A DNA stretch of 64,000 nucleotides from NCBI GenBank assembly GCA_914767715.1, contig OU612071.1, positions 25,355,681-25,419,680 of the forward strand, written 5' to 3'. The translations under genes were made by a program, and so were the position numbers. The notes below the pieces were generated by a model. That model searched no databases. It worked only from the letters and a program-made list of their open reading frames with translations, and was not told where the DNA came from. Shown here one piece after another: positions 11,490 to 23,092 of the stretch. The first letter of the stretch is position 1, and each line of letters opens with the position of its first letter. The stretch is from Membranipora membranacea. Its lineage: Eukaryota; Bryozoa; Gymnolaemata; Cheilostomatida; Membraniporidae.

Positions 11490-11760
11490 CAAGCTGCCGA
11501 TTGACCTGAAAGAAAGTTAGATTTGATGACTTTCTAAGAATAAAAGATAATAGATGCATAACAAACAAACTATACTGGCTGGTAGCTGATCAAGATCCTG
11601 AAACAGATTATAAACAGATCACCACCATGTATAAAATTGTAAACATCTTTCCACCACCATGTTGTAGATGATTAAGCTTTAGAGAAGCGATGCATACCTC
11701 AAACTCCTCTCCTACAGTCTAGTTCCTTCTAATCCTGATCTACTGCACCGCAGTACAGTC
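11490..11760 (+). pseudogene. Possible LINE 3'-end coding relic
   Basis: The translation LYWLVADQDPETDYKQI...MYKIVNIFPPP resembles the post-RT segment LHWLPVxxRIxYKI..YKxLNxxxPP of CR1/L2-type LINEs. Short and degraded; no other motif supports it. Confidence 0.35.
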
Positions 11761-11869
11761 GGATACAAATTTACTTGGAAGACAAACGGTCGAGTTTGTC
11801 ATGCCTAAATGAGAAAATGCATGATAATATCTCTGGATTGAATATACAGCTCATAAGAGGTATAGCTTA

Positions 11870-12510
11870 TCACAAATGAAATAAAATACCCACAACAAAT
11901 ACCACACATTATTCTCATACAAAAGTTTGATGTTTTCTTTATTATTCATCGGTGTGGGTGTAATGTGTCGATATTTTATAACGCTTAGATATCATTGTTT
12001 TTAAACAATTTTATTAAGCGTTTCATAAATAAAATTCATTATTATTAGTGTATTCAAATGAGAGACTGGATTCATTCAATCATGTCAAGTTCCTTACAAG
12101 CTAAATTTTTAAAGCATTCTCAAATGCAAATTGGAATTTAGCCATATCAATTTCACATAAATGACTTGAATAGGCGGTGCAGTGAGAGTGTTTATAATCT
12201 TTGGTATTATTAGTTTATCACAACTAGAATCTAATACCTGATCATTCATTAATAATATGGCATAAATTATTGTAAGGCAACATTTAGCATTGTTTATATA
12301 TTATTCATCTCTGCAAACGAGCAAAATCTGAGTTTTAAGCTTACATTCTAAAATCGCCTGAGTTGAACCCAAAAATCTGAGTAACTCGGGCTAAACCTGA
12401 GTGGTTGAGAGGCCTGTCGAAAACAATGGGGAGTAAACTGTTCTCATGCTGGAGCCATACTAATAGATGGTAAATACATTAATATTTGAGTGTTGGCTTT
12501 GTGTTGTCAG
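11870..12510. repeat. Repeat block i (inverted copy at 26935-27760)
   Basis: Several segments are reverse complements of 26935-27330 (for example the stretch ending TCAGTCCAGAAAAGTT) and of about 27640-27760. No coding signal. It joins directly to composite copy 2. Confidence 0.75.
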
Positions 12511-12679
12511 TCCAGAAAAGTTTTTGATCTTCAACTTGGCTAGCTGCTTGGTGGGTTTCTGCTCAGCTTCACTAATAATGGCAACGATTATAGTTTAGCC
12601 TTATGTATAGTTGTGCCACAGTATTTGTGTTCGTGGTGATTAGGGCGGTGATTATAGGGGGCACTGGTTTAGATAGCTT

Positions 12680-13693
12680 CACAGAGTAAGGATATACAGA
12701 GAGGACACTTCAATGATGTTATAGTGCTTGCGGTTTTTGATTAACTGGGGGAAAATTGTGCACAGCTGGATGCCAAAAACTCATTATCTCTATATGTTAT
12801 AATGGCATTTTTCTTGCAGACATCCCTACCTTTGATGGGCCATAATTCATTCTGTATTTATCCTAAAGACTGATTTCTAACTTTGTTGGAATGTCCAACC
12901 TTCAAGCTATACACCATATTGCTGTCATTTTTTGTTAGGATTCATAGGCTAAGAGTAATCCAGGTTTTTAAAATGAGTTTTTTCATATAGATTTACAAGT
13001 GACACTGACAATTGATAGACGACTGGTCATCAAAATTAGGAAATGTCCCAAGCCCCATGTAAATCTATATGATAAAACACATTTTAAAAACCTGGATTAC
13101 TCATAGCCTATGTATCCTAGGAAAAATGACAATAATATGGTGTATAGCTTGAAGATTGGACATTTCAGAAAAGTTGGAAATCAGTCTTTAGGATAAATAC
13201 AGAATGAATTATGACCTATCAAAGTTGGCTATGTCTGCATGACAAAACTCCAGTGCAACTTATATACATTCTGAAATTGGCAGGTGGCCAGATTGATGAA
13301 TTTCCCCCAGTGGATAAAAACCGCAGGCACTATAACGATCATTGAAGTGGCCCCTCTGTATATCCTTACTCTGTGATATGATATAACTCATTTTAAAAAC
13401 ACAGATAGCTCATAGCCTTTGTATCCTAGCAAAAAATGATGATAATATGGTGCATAGCTTGAAGGTTGGACATTCTAACAAAGTTGGAATTCAGTCTTTA
13501 GTATAAATTGAATGAATAGAATGAATTATGGCCCATCAAAGGTAGAGATGTCTGCAAGAAAAATGACATTATAACATATAGAGATAATGAGTTTTCGGCA
13601 TCCAGCTGTGCACAATTTTCCCCAGCTAATCAAAAACCCCGCAGGCACTATAACGATCATTGAAGTGTCCTCTCTGTATATCCTTACTCTGTG
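12680..13693. mobile_element. Foldback MITE with duplicated right arm, 7-bp TSD
   Basis: Outer ends CACAGAGTAAGGATATACAG and its complement; TSD ATAGCTT at 12673-12679 and 13694-13700. The left arm (about 12680-13000) pairs with a right arm ending at 13375. A second right arm (about 13376-13693), also ending CCTTACTCTGTG, follows directly, so this copy has three arms. No ORF. Superfamily unresolved: the 7-bp TSD would fit several (P, hAT or MULE-like). Confidence 0.85.
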
Positions 13694-14689
13694 ATAGCTT
13701 GTTGCTAAAGACAGCTTCTATAGTTTCCAAGTCTTTGATGGAGAGGGAGTTTACAATAATGAATTGTTTGGGATTTGCGATGTTTCACCGTGAGCTTTGA
13801 CTTTTGAGAGAGCGCATGGAGACGTTGTATATCCAGTTTAAAAGGGATTGATCAGATTAGACTAGCTTGATATATGGTATTGAAGGCACTGCTGAAATTG
13901 ATGGACCAGCTCTGACATAGTTCACAGCCACTTTACCGATAGGCTCTGTGACGTTGTCTAGTAGGGTTATGAGGGCGTAGCCAGTCAGTTTTGAAGCTTT
14001 GTATGCGTACTTGGTATGATCAGTGATGAAAAATGTAGTCTGCGAGTGTTCTTGCGATTCTGGTCAATACTCGATGGGGGCAACCGAACAAAGGGGCATT
14101 ATACAGTGAAAGTTTGGCGTTAGTGTCAGCTAACATTTTCATACTCAATCATCATAAAGAACATCATGTTTATAATTACATTAGTGTATAGGAGCAGCCA
14201 TATTTTCTTGGAATTTGCAATGATCACGAACACACCATGGTATCGGAAGTATCCTTATTCACAAATTATTCATTATTAATAAGTGAACTATAGTGAGTTT
14301 GTGTCAACTAACTATGATTGATGGATCTTAAGTGCAAAATTCAAGGGGTAAACGCATTTGTCAAATTGACACAATAAGCTGAAATAAATTAATCTATTAT
14401 TGTCTGTTATTGTTTTCGATAATCTTAAAAAAAGGTTAGGAATTAGGACCAAGGGTTCATCTCAGGTCACCAGACATCGGAACATAACCTTTAGCCAAAT
14501 GACACAAAATTAAACAAAACTCAAGGACTTCAAATTTATAAAGAAATTTTTAAGAAAATAAACTTATAGTGTTATTTATTAAAAATACTGATAGCCTGTG
14601 ATCTAAACAGTCTGTTTGGAGATAAATGTGGCGGCGTAGAGACTTGAAATGCCCAGATGGTTAGAGGGTTAGGTGCGTTGGTGGAATCC

Positions 14690-15000
14690 GCCCTATTTTC
14701 CAGCCATTTCCCCACCTCTTGTTATCCCGCTCTGCTGTTTTCCCACCTAGACATTTTCCCACCGAGCCATTATCCCATCTGGTTGATTTCCCACTGTGCC
14801 ATTTTCACACCTGGATGTTTTCCCACCAATATAGATTTCCACCTGGACGTTTTCCCACCAATCCATTTTAACACCTAGATATTTTCTCAACAAGCCATTT
14901 TCCCACCAGACCGTTTTCCCACCAAACAACTTTTCCCAACAGGACAATTTCCCAACAAACAATTTTCCCAACAAGACAATTTACTACAGTGCTGTTTTCA
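14690..15000. repeat. Degenerate tandem array, unit about 18-21 bp
   Basis: Roughly 14 units of the type TTTTCCCACC plus a variable half (for example TAGACA, GAGCCA). Later units drift to TTTTCCCAAC. It is the same array as at 63873-64000. Long frames in it merely translate the repeat and are not genes. Confidence 0.85.
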
Positions 15001-15296
15001 CACCACAAAAATCTTTCACCGCACATTTTTCCTTCGTAGCCTTTTTTTTCCCGCTAAGCCGTTCACGTTACACAAATATGTTAACAATGTTCACATCCAG
15101 CCAACACTGGAGAAAGTAGCTTTGGAAATGGAGATGTGACTTTATCGGTAGCGGGTTGATTTTGGTTTGAGTTTTTTATTGCACAAGTTAGTCCAAGTGG
15201 TTGATTTCATCAAAATTGTCTCCTTGTTATAAACTTCTTTTTTGAGAAAACAAATTAATGGTGCCTATGCCAATTCTCAAAAGTTTTGAGCCATTT

Positions 15297-15822
15297 AATC
15301 ATTGCCCGAGCTGAAGAGATTATCATATAAGCGGTTATTCGCCATATCACTCTACAAAATTAAACTTACATCATATGCTATCCGCCACATGGCTTTCGGT
15401 AAAGATGGTTTTACTGGTCTACAAGCTTTTATCAATCAACCACCAAAGAATGTAAAAAAAATTCTCACTCTATGTATATTCACGCACATGATCCTTTCCA
15501 AGATGTCAATGAATATTATTCAAGTTACAACAATTATTTGCTTTGATCAGGGACCCTTCCTGCTTTCACCATATCAACAGTTTGAATTAATGTTAGAATT
15601 GTTTCCACTTGTAAAAAGAAGGGACAACTACCTGCAATACTAAATGCAATTGGTGATGACCAACAAGCATGAACAATTGAACATATTTGGTTGCATTAAA
15701 GAATTTATGCTGATAAATAAGGGTGGCCATTTAAAGCAGACAAGGCATAGATGATACTTGGTTAATTATACTTGTAAACCAAAGACTGAGCTTTTGTAAG
15801 CATATCTATACACAATTTGGTT
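15297..15822. repeat. Left arm of a 525-bp inverted repeat
   Basis: Reverse complement of 21929-22445 at roughly 95 percent identity by eye. It holds an open frame (15302-15643, TTG first codon, first ATG inside) with no recognisable domain; in the other arm part of the same frame stays open. The arms end sharply at CACAATTTGGT on this side. Function unknown. Confidence 0.8.
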
Positions 15823-17940
15823 GTATGCTCTGTCTACATTATCTGATCAATTAAAATATTGTTAAGATTATGGGCATACTATTTATTTGTTTCATGTTGA
15901 AGGTTTCTACTCAGTGAAATTTCTATTGAACACGTAAATATAATATGAAAATACGACTAACAAAGTTATGGATTGAGTAAAAACGTAAAAAATGTATAAT
16001 AAACAGTCAACCTGTGCCCCTTCTTTGCAACCTTCAAAGGTATCTAAGGCAAATATAAATACCAAAAGTGTGATAATATTCAAAACATTCCAAAGACAAT
16101 TTTTAGCCTTTCATGTTAACCCTCAATCTAGGACTTGGAGGGGTTCTAGAGATGTATATATCGAAGCAGTCTGAAAACCAAAACCGTCACCACGTGACAA
16201 GGCTATTGCTGTTCAACTTAGGTATTTTCTGTTTTATTTATTTTTAGGCTGACAAACTTGAGAAATACAAAGCTTAAAAATTAGTTAACTGAAAAAATTC
16301 AATTTGCAAAATCTTGTCATTATAACACTGCTTTTTGCCTCCAGCTATTAAAAAATAGTAAAAGGAAACCCCATCTTTAAACAGGGGACAAATTCTCCGG
16401 AAACAATTATAGACCTGAATTACTATTTTATAATTTTTTTTCTCTAAATGCATTTACCACTAAAATATTCAACCATAAAATATTATAGAGGAAATTATTG
16501 ACATGTGGTATAATTGACAGTGCCCTTAGGCTATCGGAATCATAATTACGCCGGTGAGTAATATTTTTTTAAATATTGAACTTAGACCAATATCGAAATA
16601 GGACTTCCCCTATCAATAAATATCAGCTGAATTTATAGGAATTATGCTGGCTCCTCTATCGCATTAGGAGATCATCAGACAATAACTGTAACTGAACCTC
16701 ATGCTGCAGTTGGAAAATTTGTGAGTGATGTCAAACCATCCAGTTTTGGTATGGAAACTAAGAAGCGTCCCACACTTGCTATGACAACATTAAGGTGTAA
16801 CATTTTAGAGGGATAGTTAATGCATGTTTTCTTCTTTTTCTACAAGAAAAAACAATGCTGTGATCTATTTCTATTAAAATTGTTCCAAATGCGCACAGTG
16901 CTCCCTGTTTTCCGGGCCCCCTTGTGCACTTCGCCAGGTTTACTGCAGGATTTAGATATGGGTCTTCCTGCTCTCCGCTCGTACTCACTCCTTTTTGGTG
17001 ACTTAATATCAATTAAATGCAGAAAAGTGTTTAGTCTTCTCTTCAGAAGAATAAAGCGATTTGATTGAAAACCAATAATTTTAACAATTTCATCCAACCC
17101 GCAACAAGAATTGGCGAAAAAAATACATATTTGAGATCAAATTCTTGTTAAAAATACAAATCCGCATATCGGGTCAATGCACCGTAGAATCTGATCATAT
17201 CATATGCTGGTGTGTGCAGGGGATAGGAACGAACATCCGCTTGAATGAACGCGGACGGAACTTAAATTAGCACGAATGAACGTAGACTGGTATGAAGTCA
17301 ATAATCCTGAAATGAACGCAGAAAGTGCTGGATTGAACGTCGACTGCATTAGTATATAGAATCAACGCAAGAGCAACTCCCCAAAATATTTGTGTGAATT
17401 AATGATGATCATACGCAAGGCACTAGCATCTGTTTATGATGATTGTTACTAAATTTCTGATGGCTAGATGGAATCAATCAGAAATTTGGTAAAAAAACTG
17501 AAGTGGTAATGAAATACCGAAAGAGAAACAGTGACCCTTTGTATATTTCATCACCAAAACAATGGTCAAGCATTAAAGAAATCAGGTGCAACTAATGAAT
17601 TGTAGAAGTTTACACCTTGGTTCACTATTATTTTTCTGTGAACATTCATTTGTTGTAACTTGGTAATTGTGACAGTGCACATTGTTTTCCCTGCACACTG
17701 TCCACCAGTCGTCATATATCAAAATGGCTAACTCGTTTCAGCAATGTGGTACAGTTATAACATTTGTTATGTCCGTGACAATAACATAAAGATGTGTTTT
17801 TATCTATCACCTATGTTCATTGTATGGACACACACCAAAGTCATGCTGTAATTCAATCGATGACGTCATATCAACTGCTAGTTTTTTAGCCGACTGTCAA
17901 GTCCCATCACTGTCAGCGACTTTAATCAAGTTTTTAAAAA
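15823..17940. other. No supported gene
   Basis: AT-rich. Overlapping frames at 16779-17097 are open on both strands but carry no domain. About 17240-17350 has four loosely spaced AATGAACG(C/T) motifs. Nothing else stands out. Confidence 0.45.
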
Positions 17941-17950
17941 AGCCTTTGTC

Positions 17951-18083
17951 TTAAAGACTTTGTTTGAGGCTGCTCTTTTGTATCACATCTTATTCTCCAT
18001 ATTCTATTCTATCATGTGAGCGATTTTCAGCTTTAGAATCCAAATATTGAGGAAGTTATGGCCTCTCAAACTTCCAAGGTGAC
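17951..18083 (+). repeat. Single arm of the 18.3-18.6 kb palindromic repeat
   Basis: AAGACTTTGTTTGAGGCTGC through CCTCTCAAACTTCCA matches the right arm at 18441-18565 directly and the left arm at 18316-18440 inverted. This isolated arm could be half of another copy. Confidence 0.75.
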
Positions 18084-18295
18084 GGCAATTTATCGGCAGT
18101 AAGAATCAGCCGGCAATCCCTTGGGTACGTCACAACCAGCTAACCTAGTTGGTCCAAGTGGCGTGATGGTCTGAATTTTGATCATCATCTTATCTTTGTG
18201 ATTATTAGTGTATTAACTAATAACTCATAATGTCTATGTCACATGTCTATGGTTGTGACTAACCCCAGGGGAAACATCCGCTTATTCCCAATGCT

Positions 18296-18580
18296 TATTG
18301 AAGGCAATCACCCTGGAAGTTTGAGAGGCCATAACTTCCTCAATATTTGGATTCTAAAGCTGAAAATCGCTCACATGATAGAATAAAATATGGAGAATAA
18401 GATGTGAAACAAAAGAGCAGCCTCAAACAAAGTATTTAAAGACTTAGTTTGAGGCTGCTATCTTCTATCAAATTTTCTTCTCCATATTTTATTCTATCAT
18501 GTGAGCAATTTTCAGCTTTAGAATCCAAATATTGAGGAAGTTATGGCCTCTCAAACTTCCAGCGTGATAACCTTCAATTG
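18296..18580. mobile_element. Palindromic foldback MITE
   Basis: Outer termini ATTGAAGGCAATCACCCTGG (left) and the complement of ATTGAAGGTTATCACGCTGG (right). The arms of about 140 bp meet near 18440 with almost no loop. No ORF and no clear TSD. The transcript would form a near-perfect hairpin. Confidence 0.75.
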
Positions 18581-18627
18581 GCATTGCCGCTACCATCGCA
18601 CTACTAGGTCCAGCTCTTCAAGCTTGT

Positions 18628-18700
18628 AGACATTATAGCTCAGCATTAGCGGCGTTGCCTGCATGGCCATTTGGACCTGGGTTCGAGACCCTCTATATCT
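18628..18700 (+). repeat. tRNA-like SINE head (candidate)
   Basis: TAGCTCAGCATTAGCGGCG resembles a pol III A box and GGGTTCGAGACCC a B box, spaced as in a tRNA, with an anticodon-loop-like TGC. The acceptor stem does not pair well, so it is not a functional tRNA. A downstream tail (ATTTTGATCATCATC...) recurs at about 18170-18200. Confidence 0.4.
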
Positions 18701-18761
18701 CTGTACATTTTGATCATCATCATATCTATTAGTATATCACACTAAGTATGACGCGTTGTGA

Positions 18762-19406
18762 CGTCCCACTCTGAGGGATTTGTACAAAAACTTTGCAAAA
18801 CTGTCAAAGCAGGCCCTGACAGATATTGAACTAAGCATTATTGATCATGGTTCACTATCTATATTAGCTAAGTATAGGCCTCAACTACAGGTAAAATCCC
18901 AAACATGGGAAGCTATGACAGAAAAAGAGAGAGAAATGAAGCGGCAGAAACTCCTTACAGGGAAAGTGAGCAGGCCAAGAAAGTATGGTAGACCTACCAC
19001 AAGGAGCGACATACTGAAACCTGGTTCGAGGAAAAGCAGAAAGCCTCACCAGAAGATAAGACTCAGACAGAACAGGAATAGGTGCCTCTCAAAGGTACAT
19101 AAGCTTAGAGATTATTTCCACCTCTGTCGCTCAACAACAACTAACACAGACCAGAAATGCCACCAATGTTCTGGGGAAATCAAAAAGATCAAGCAAGGTA
19201 TTGACTCCTTGTTAACTAGGGGGTATTACATAGACGAAAATAAAAAGAAACAAGTTTGCGTCGTCCATCTGAAATGCCTGTCACGCAGCTTGTTTTATAG
19301 AAGAAAACTGCACAAATGCCCAGAGTTTGAAGGCCTACTGACTGAGGAGCACATTGATCTATTACCTGATGCAGATTATGCTGCAGACACCGACAGCAGT
19401 GAATGA
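18762..19406 (+). CDS. Unassigned Cys/His-bearing ORF, probable terminal exon
   Basis: An open frame of about 215 codons with no in-frame ATG before residue ~46 of the 208-codon stretch from 18780 (ATG at 18915) and an in-frame stop at 18759, so it is either translated from an internal Met or, more likely, an exon entered by splicing. The N-terminal part is helical and basic, with a Lys/Arg-rich middle (about residues 60-110). A candidate zinc-binding cluster follows: CHQC, then about 29 residues on CVVHLKC, then HKC. The C-terminus is acidic (DADYAADTDSSE) and ends at a clean stop. Codon use and absence of decay distinguish it from neighbouring repeats. I do not recognise the family. Confidence 0.5.
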   Translation, partial: RPTLRDLYKNFAKLSKQALTDIELSIIDHGSLSILAKYRPQLQVKSQTWEAMTEKEREMKRQKLLTGKVSRPRKYGRPTTRSDILKPGSRKSRKPHQKIRLRQNRNRCLSKVHKLRDYFHLCRSTTTNTDQKCHQCSGEIKKIKQGIDSLLTRGYYIDENKKKQVCVVHLKCLSRSLFYRRKLHKCPEFEGLLTEEHIDLLPDADYAADTDSSE

Positions 19407-19409
19407 CTG

Positions 19410-20590
19410 AAGACTATTAATAAATGTCTGCCCTAACAAAGAATTGTGCCAGCTAAATTTCCTAAACCAAAAGCTCAGTAAGTGTCCTTTTCAATCTGGC
19501 TGTAAAATATTTTGTGAACTTATCATTTCCTTTTGTTAAAGAGTATTTCTTATTTTGAGCATGTGTTATCATTTTTTTGCTGCTTCAAAGTCATACTGCT
19601 GTAAAGTTGCGGAAGCTCGCTTATTTACCCCTTACTTTGCCAGTACCTTTACTGTCATAAATCAATCCGAAATCAATACAGTTTGTTGGAAGAAAGAACA
19701 CAGTATTTTGGTGAAATATCAACCTTTATCTTAGTGACAGTGAGCAACATTAATGTACAATTCAACACCAAACCGTATGTGACACCAAAGATACTTAAAC
19801 TTAAACAACCCAAATGACATGAGATTGAGATTCAGTAATCGTGAGATATCGACATGCACTTTTCTATAGCTATTCAAGGATTGAGCGCTACCATTTATAG
19901 CTGCAAGCAGCAACCATACAATAAGTGGCCATCTGACAAAATCTCTCAAAAATTATACCTGTAACTATACTAATACTAGATTTGCGTTTGAGTTATTTTA
20001 TTGTTTCCGGGAGTTCCTACTGCGCAGTTGTTTCATACTTCACATTTGTTTCTTCCACCTTCATGAGCCCTCACTCCTTTGATCCCAATATACTGCGCTT
20101 GGTTTCTACATCAGTGTTTTGGGACATCATATCTGTTCCACTTTGATGTAAAATTTCGAAAGATGTTGATTTGAAACATTTTGTTGAGGGCACCTTGGTA
20201 AAGCTCACTGTTGGAACATTTCACTATCAATTTGATATTGCATAAGTAAACACATGACAGGATCTTGACATTCAGCCAGGATCAGTGATCACTTCGCATT
20301 GGTTATCATTCTGGCTCTATTGGATTATATTGATGGGTAAACAAGAGAAAATAGTCTCCAGCAGATCCACCACGATTGCGAGGTGAATGCTGTCACTGCC
20401 TTCGTAAGTAAGTATTATTTAAAACTTCAGTTCAACATTTTGAAAGTTACCTGCATTTCAAGAAAATAAAAATGATACAGTAGTGCCATTGGAAGGCAAA
20501 TTGTGTACTTTATGACCCAGTGTCCACAAAAGATAATATCTGCTGATTGATTTTACAAACATCAGGCTGTTAAAAGCTGGGGATGGGGTT
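19410..20590. other. No supported gene
   Basis: AT-rich, without repeats matched elsewhere. A minus-strand frame at 19731-19949 begins with a hydrophobic stretch resembling a signal peptide but starts at TTG and has no other support. Contains possible 3' UTR of the ORF ending at 19406. Confidence 0.4.
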
Positions 20591-20593
20591 GTA

Positions 20594-21925
20594 GTTCATT
20601 TTCTATGCGTTGAGATCAATTTTTGAGGAAAAAAATATTTTTCCGCATTTCCCAAAAAATTAATTTTTATCACTTGATTTCTACTAAAAACACTCATATG
20701 ATACAGTGGTGATGGCTCAATGTCTTTCCGATAGTTTTTTTTAGCATCATCATAAAATTCAAGGTGAAAAACGATTTTCCGCATTTTCGAAAACGCGGAA
20801 AACGATTTTCCACGTTTTCCAAAAAAGAAAAACCTGAAATTCAGGCCGTTAAAAGATGGGGATGATATCTTAATGGGTTAAAGTTCATTTTCTATGCACT
20901 GAGATCAATTTTTGAGGTAAAAAATATTTTCCGCATTTTCCAAAAAAAAAATTTTTAGCATCATGAAATTCAAGGTGAAAAACGATTTTCCGCATTTTCG
21001 AAAACGCGGAAAACGATTTTCCGCGTTTTCCAAAAAAGAAAAACCTGAAATTCAGACCGTTAAAAGATGGGGATGATATCTTAATGGGTTACAGCTCGTT
21101 TTCTATGCACTGAGATCAATTTTTGAGGAAAAAAATATTTTCCGCATTTTCCAAAAAAAAATTTTTTTCGATTGATTTCTACCAAAAACACTCATATGAC
21201 ACAGTAGTGCTGCCTCAATGTCTTTCCGGTAGTTTTTTTAGCATCATCTAGAAATTCAAGGTGAAAAAAGATTTTCCGCATTTTCGAAAACGCGGAAAAC
21301 GATTTTCCGCGTTTTCCAGAAAAGAGAAACCTGAAATTCAGGCCGTTAAAAGATGGGGATGATATCTTAATTGGTTACAGTTCATTTTCTATGCACTGAG
21401 ATCAATTTTTGAGGAAAAAAATATTTTCCGCATTTTCCAAAAAAAAATTTTTTTTCAATTGATTTCTACCAAAAACACTCATATGACACAGTAGTGCTGC
21501 CTCAATGTATTTCCGGTAGTTTTTTTTAGCATCATCATGAAATTCAAGGTGAAAAACGATTTTCCGCGTTTTCCAAAAAAGAAAAACCTGAAATTCAGGC
21601 CGTTAAAAGATGGGGATGATATCTTTATGGGTTACAGTTCATTTTCTATGCACTGAGATCAAGTTTTGAGGAAAAAAACATTTTCCGCATTTTCCAAAAA
21701 AATGATTTTTATCACTTGATTTTTACCAAAAACACTCATATGATACAGTTGTGATGGCTCAATGTCTTTCCAGTAGTTTTTTTTAGCATCATCAACAAAT
21801 ACAAGGTGAAAAACGATTTTCCGCGTTTTCGAAAACGCGGAAAACGATTTTCCGCATTTTCGAAAACGCGGAAAATCGTTTTCCGCGATGAAACTGATTT
21901 TCCGCCTTTCCGCGTTTTCCAGAAC
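20594..21925. repeat. Five-unit tandem array rich in GCGGAAA hairpins
   Basis: Units begin near 20594, 20883, 21094, 21380 and 21637 (about 210-290 bp each; the length differences come from internal deletions). Each contains GATTTTCCGCATTTTCG-type sequence facing AAAACGCGGAAAACG, able to form short hairpins, and most share TGAAATTCAGGCCGTTAAAAG. The last unit expands into consecutive TTTTCCGCGTTTTC inverted motifs (about 21810-21925) and ends AGAACCC, abutting the right arm of the 525-bp inverted repeat. Confidence 0.9.
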
Positions 21926-21928
21926 CCG

Positions 21929-22445
21929 ACCAAATTGTGTATAGATATGCTTACAAAAGCTCAGTCTTTGGTTTACAAGTATAATTAACCAAGTATCATC
22001 TATGCCTTGTCTGCTTTAAATGGCCACCCTTATTTATCAGCATAAAGTCTTTAATGCAATCAAATATGTTCAATTGTTCATGCTTATTGGTCATCACCAA
22101 TTGTATTTAGTATTGCAGGTAGTTGTCCCTTCTTTTTACAAGTAGAAACAATTCTAACGTTTCAAACTGTTGATATGGTGAAAGCAGGAAGGGTCCCTGA
22201 TCAAAGCAAATAATTGTTGTAACTTGAATAATATTCATTGACATCTTGGAAAGGATCATGTGCGTGAATATACACAGAGTGAGAATTTTTTTTACATTGT
22301 TTGGTGGTTTATTGATCAAAGCTTGTAGACCAGTAAAACCATCTTTACCGAAAGCCATGTGGCAGATAACATATGATGTAAGGTTAATTTTGTAGAGTGA
22401 TATGGCGAATAACCGTAGTATGATAATCTCTTCAGCTTGGGCAAA
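21929..22445. repeat. Right arm of the 525-bp inverted repeat
   Basis: Reverse complement of 15297-15822; starts ACCAAATTGTG and ends TTGGGCA. It is followed at once by a short piece of composite-repeat block d and then a MITE, so its junction with the composite family is abrupt. Confidence 0.8.
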
Positions 22446-22475
22446 CTAAAGAAGCTGTCTTTAGCAACAAGCTAT

Positions 22476-23085
22476 CACAGAGTAAGGATATACGGAGAAG
22501 ACACTTCAATGATCGTTATAGTGCCTGCGGTTTTTGATTAGCTGGGGGAAAATTGTGCAAAGCTGGATGCCGAAAACTCATTATCTCTTTATGTTATAAT
22601 GTCATTTTTCTTGCAGACATCTCTACCTTTGATGGGCCATAATTCATTCTGAATTTATCCTAAAGATTGAATTCCAACTTTGTTAGAATGTCCAACCTTC
22701 AAGCTATACACCATATTATTGTCATTTTTTGCTAGGATACATAGGCTATGAGTAATCCAGGTTTTTAAAATGAGTTTTATCATATAGATTTACATGGGGC
22801 TTAGGTCAATGCACAGACATTTCCTAATTTTGATGACAAGCAGTCTATCAATTGTCACATGTAAATCTATACGAAAAAACTCATTTCAAAAACCTGGATT
22901 ACTCTTAGCCTATAAATCCTAGCAAAAAATGACAATAATATGGTGTATAGCTTGAAGGTTTCTAACAAAGTTGGAATTCAGTCTTTAGGATAAATTCAGA
23001 ATGCACAATTTTCCCCCAGCTAATCGAAAACCGCAGGCACTATAACGATCATTGAAGTGTCCTCTCTGTATATCCTTACTCTGTG
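22476..23085. mobile_element. Foldback MITE, 7-bp TSD AAGCTAT
   Basis: Ends CACAGAGTAAGGATATACGG and the complement of CACAGAGTAAGGATATACAG; TSD at 22469-22475 and 23086-23092. About 300-bp left arm; the right arm has lost a stretch near 23000. Sits at the same position of the composite repeat as the copies at 12680 and 62055, so it inserted once before that family amplified. Confidence 0.88.
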
Positions 23086-23092
23086 AAGCTAT

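Larger units (their letters stand above)
12510..15060 (-). repeat. Composite repeat copy 2 (blocks c-MITE-d-e-f)
   Basis: Near-colinear with 61900-64000. In order: block c (12510-12679), a foldback MITE (12680-13693), the degraded RT block d (13701-14165), block e (14165-14680, no coding signal), and a TTTTCCCACC-type tandem array f (14690-15000). Identity to the 61.9-64 kb copy looks high over blocks d-f, so one derives from the other or both amplified recently. Confidence 0.85.

Noticed and set aside
14657-14974. Open frames on both strands with repetitive peptides
   Set aside because: They simply translate the TTTTCCCACC tandem array.
19731-19949. Minus-strand frame with signal-peptide-like start
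   Set aside because: Begins at TTG, has no ATG before the hydrophobic stretch and no conserved domain.
20594-21925. CRISPR-like array
   Set aside because: Units are 210-290 bp with deletions, not short repeats with unique spacers, and the sequence is eukaryotic.
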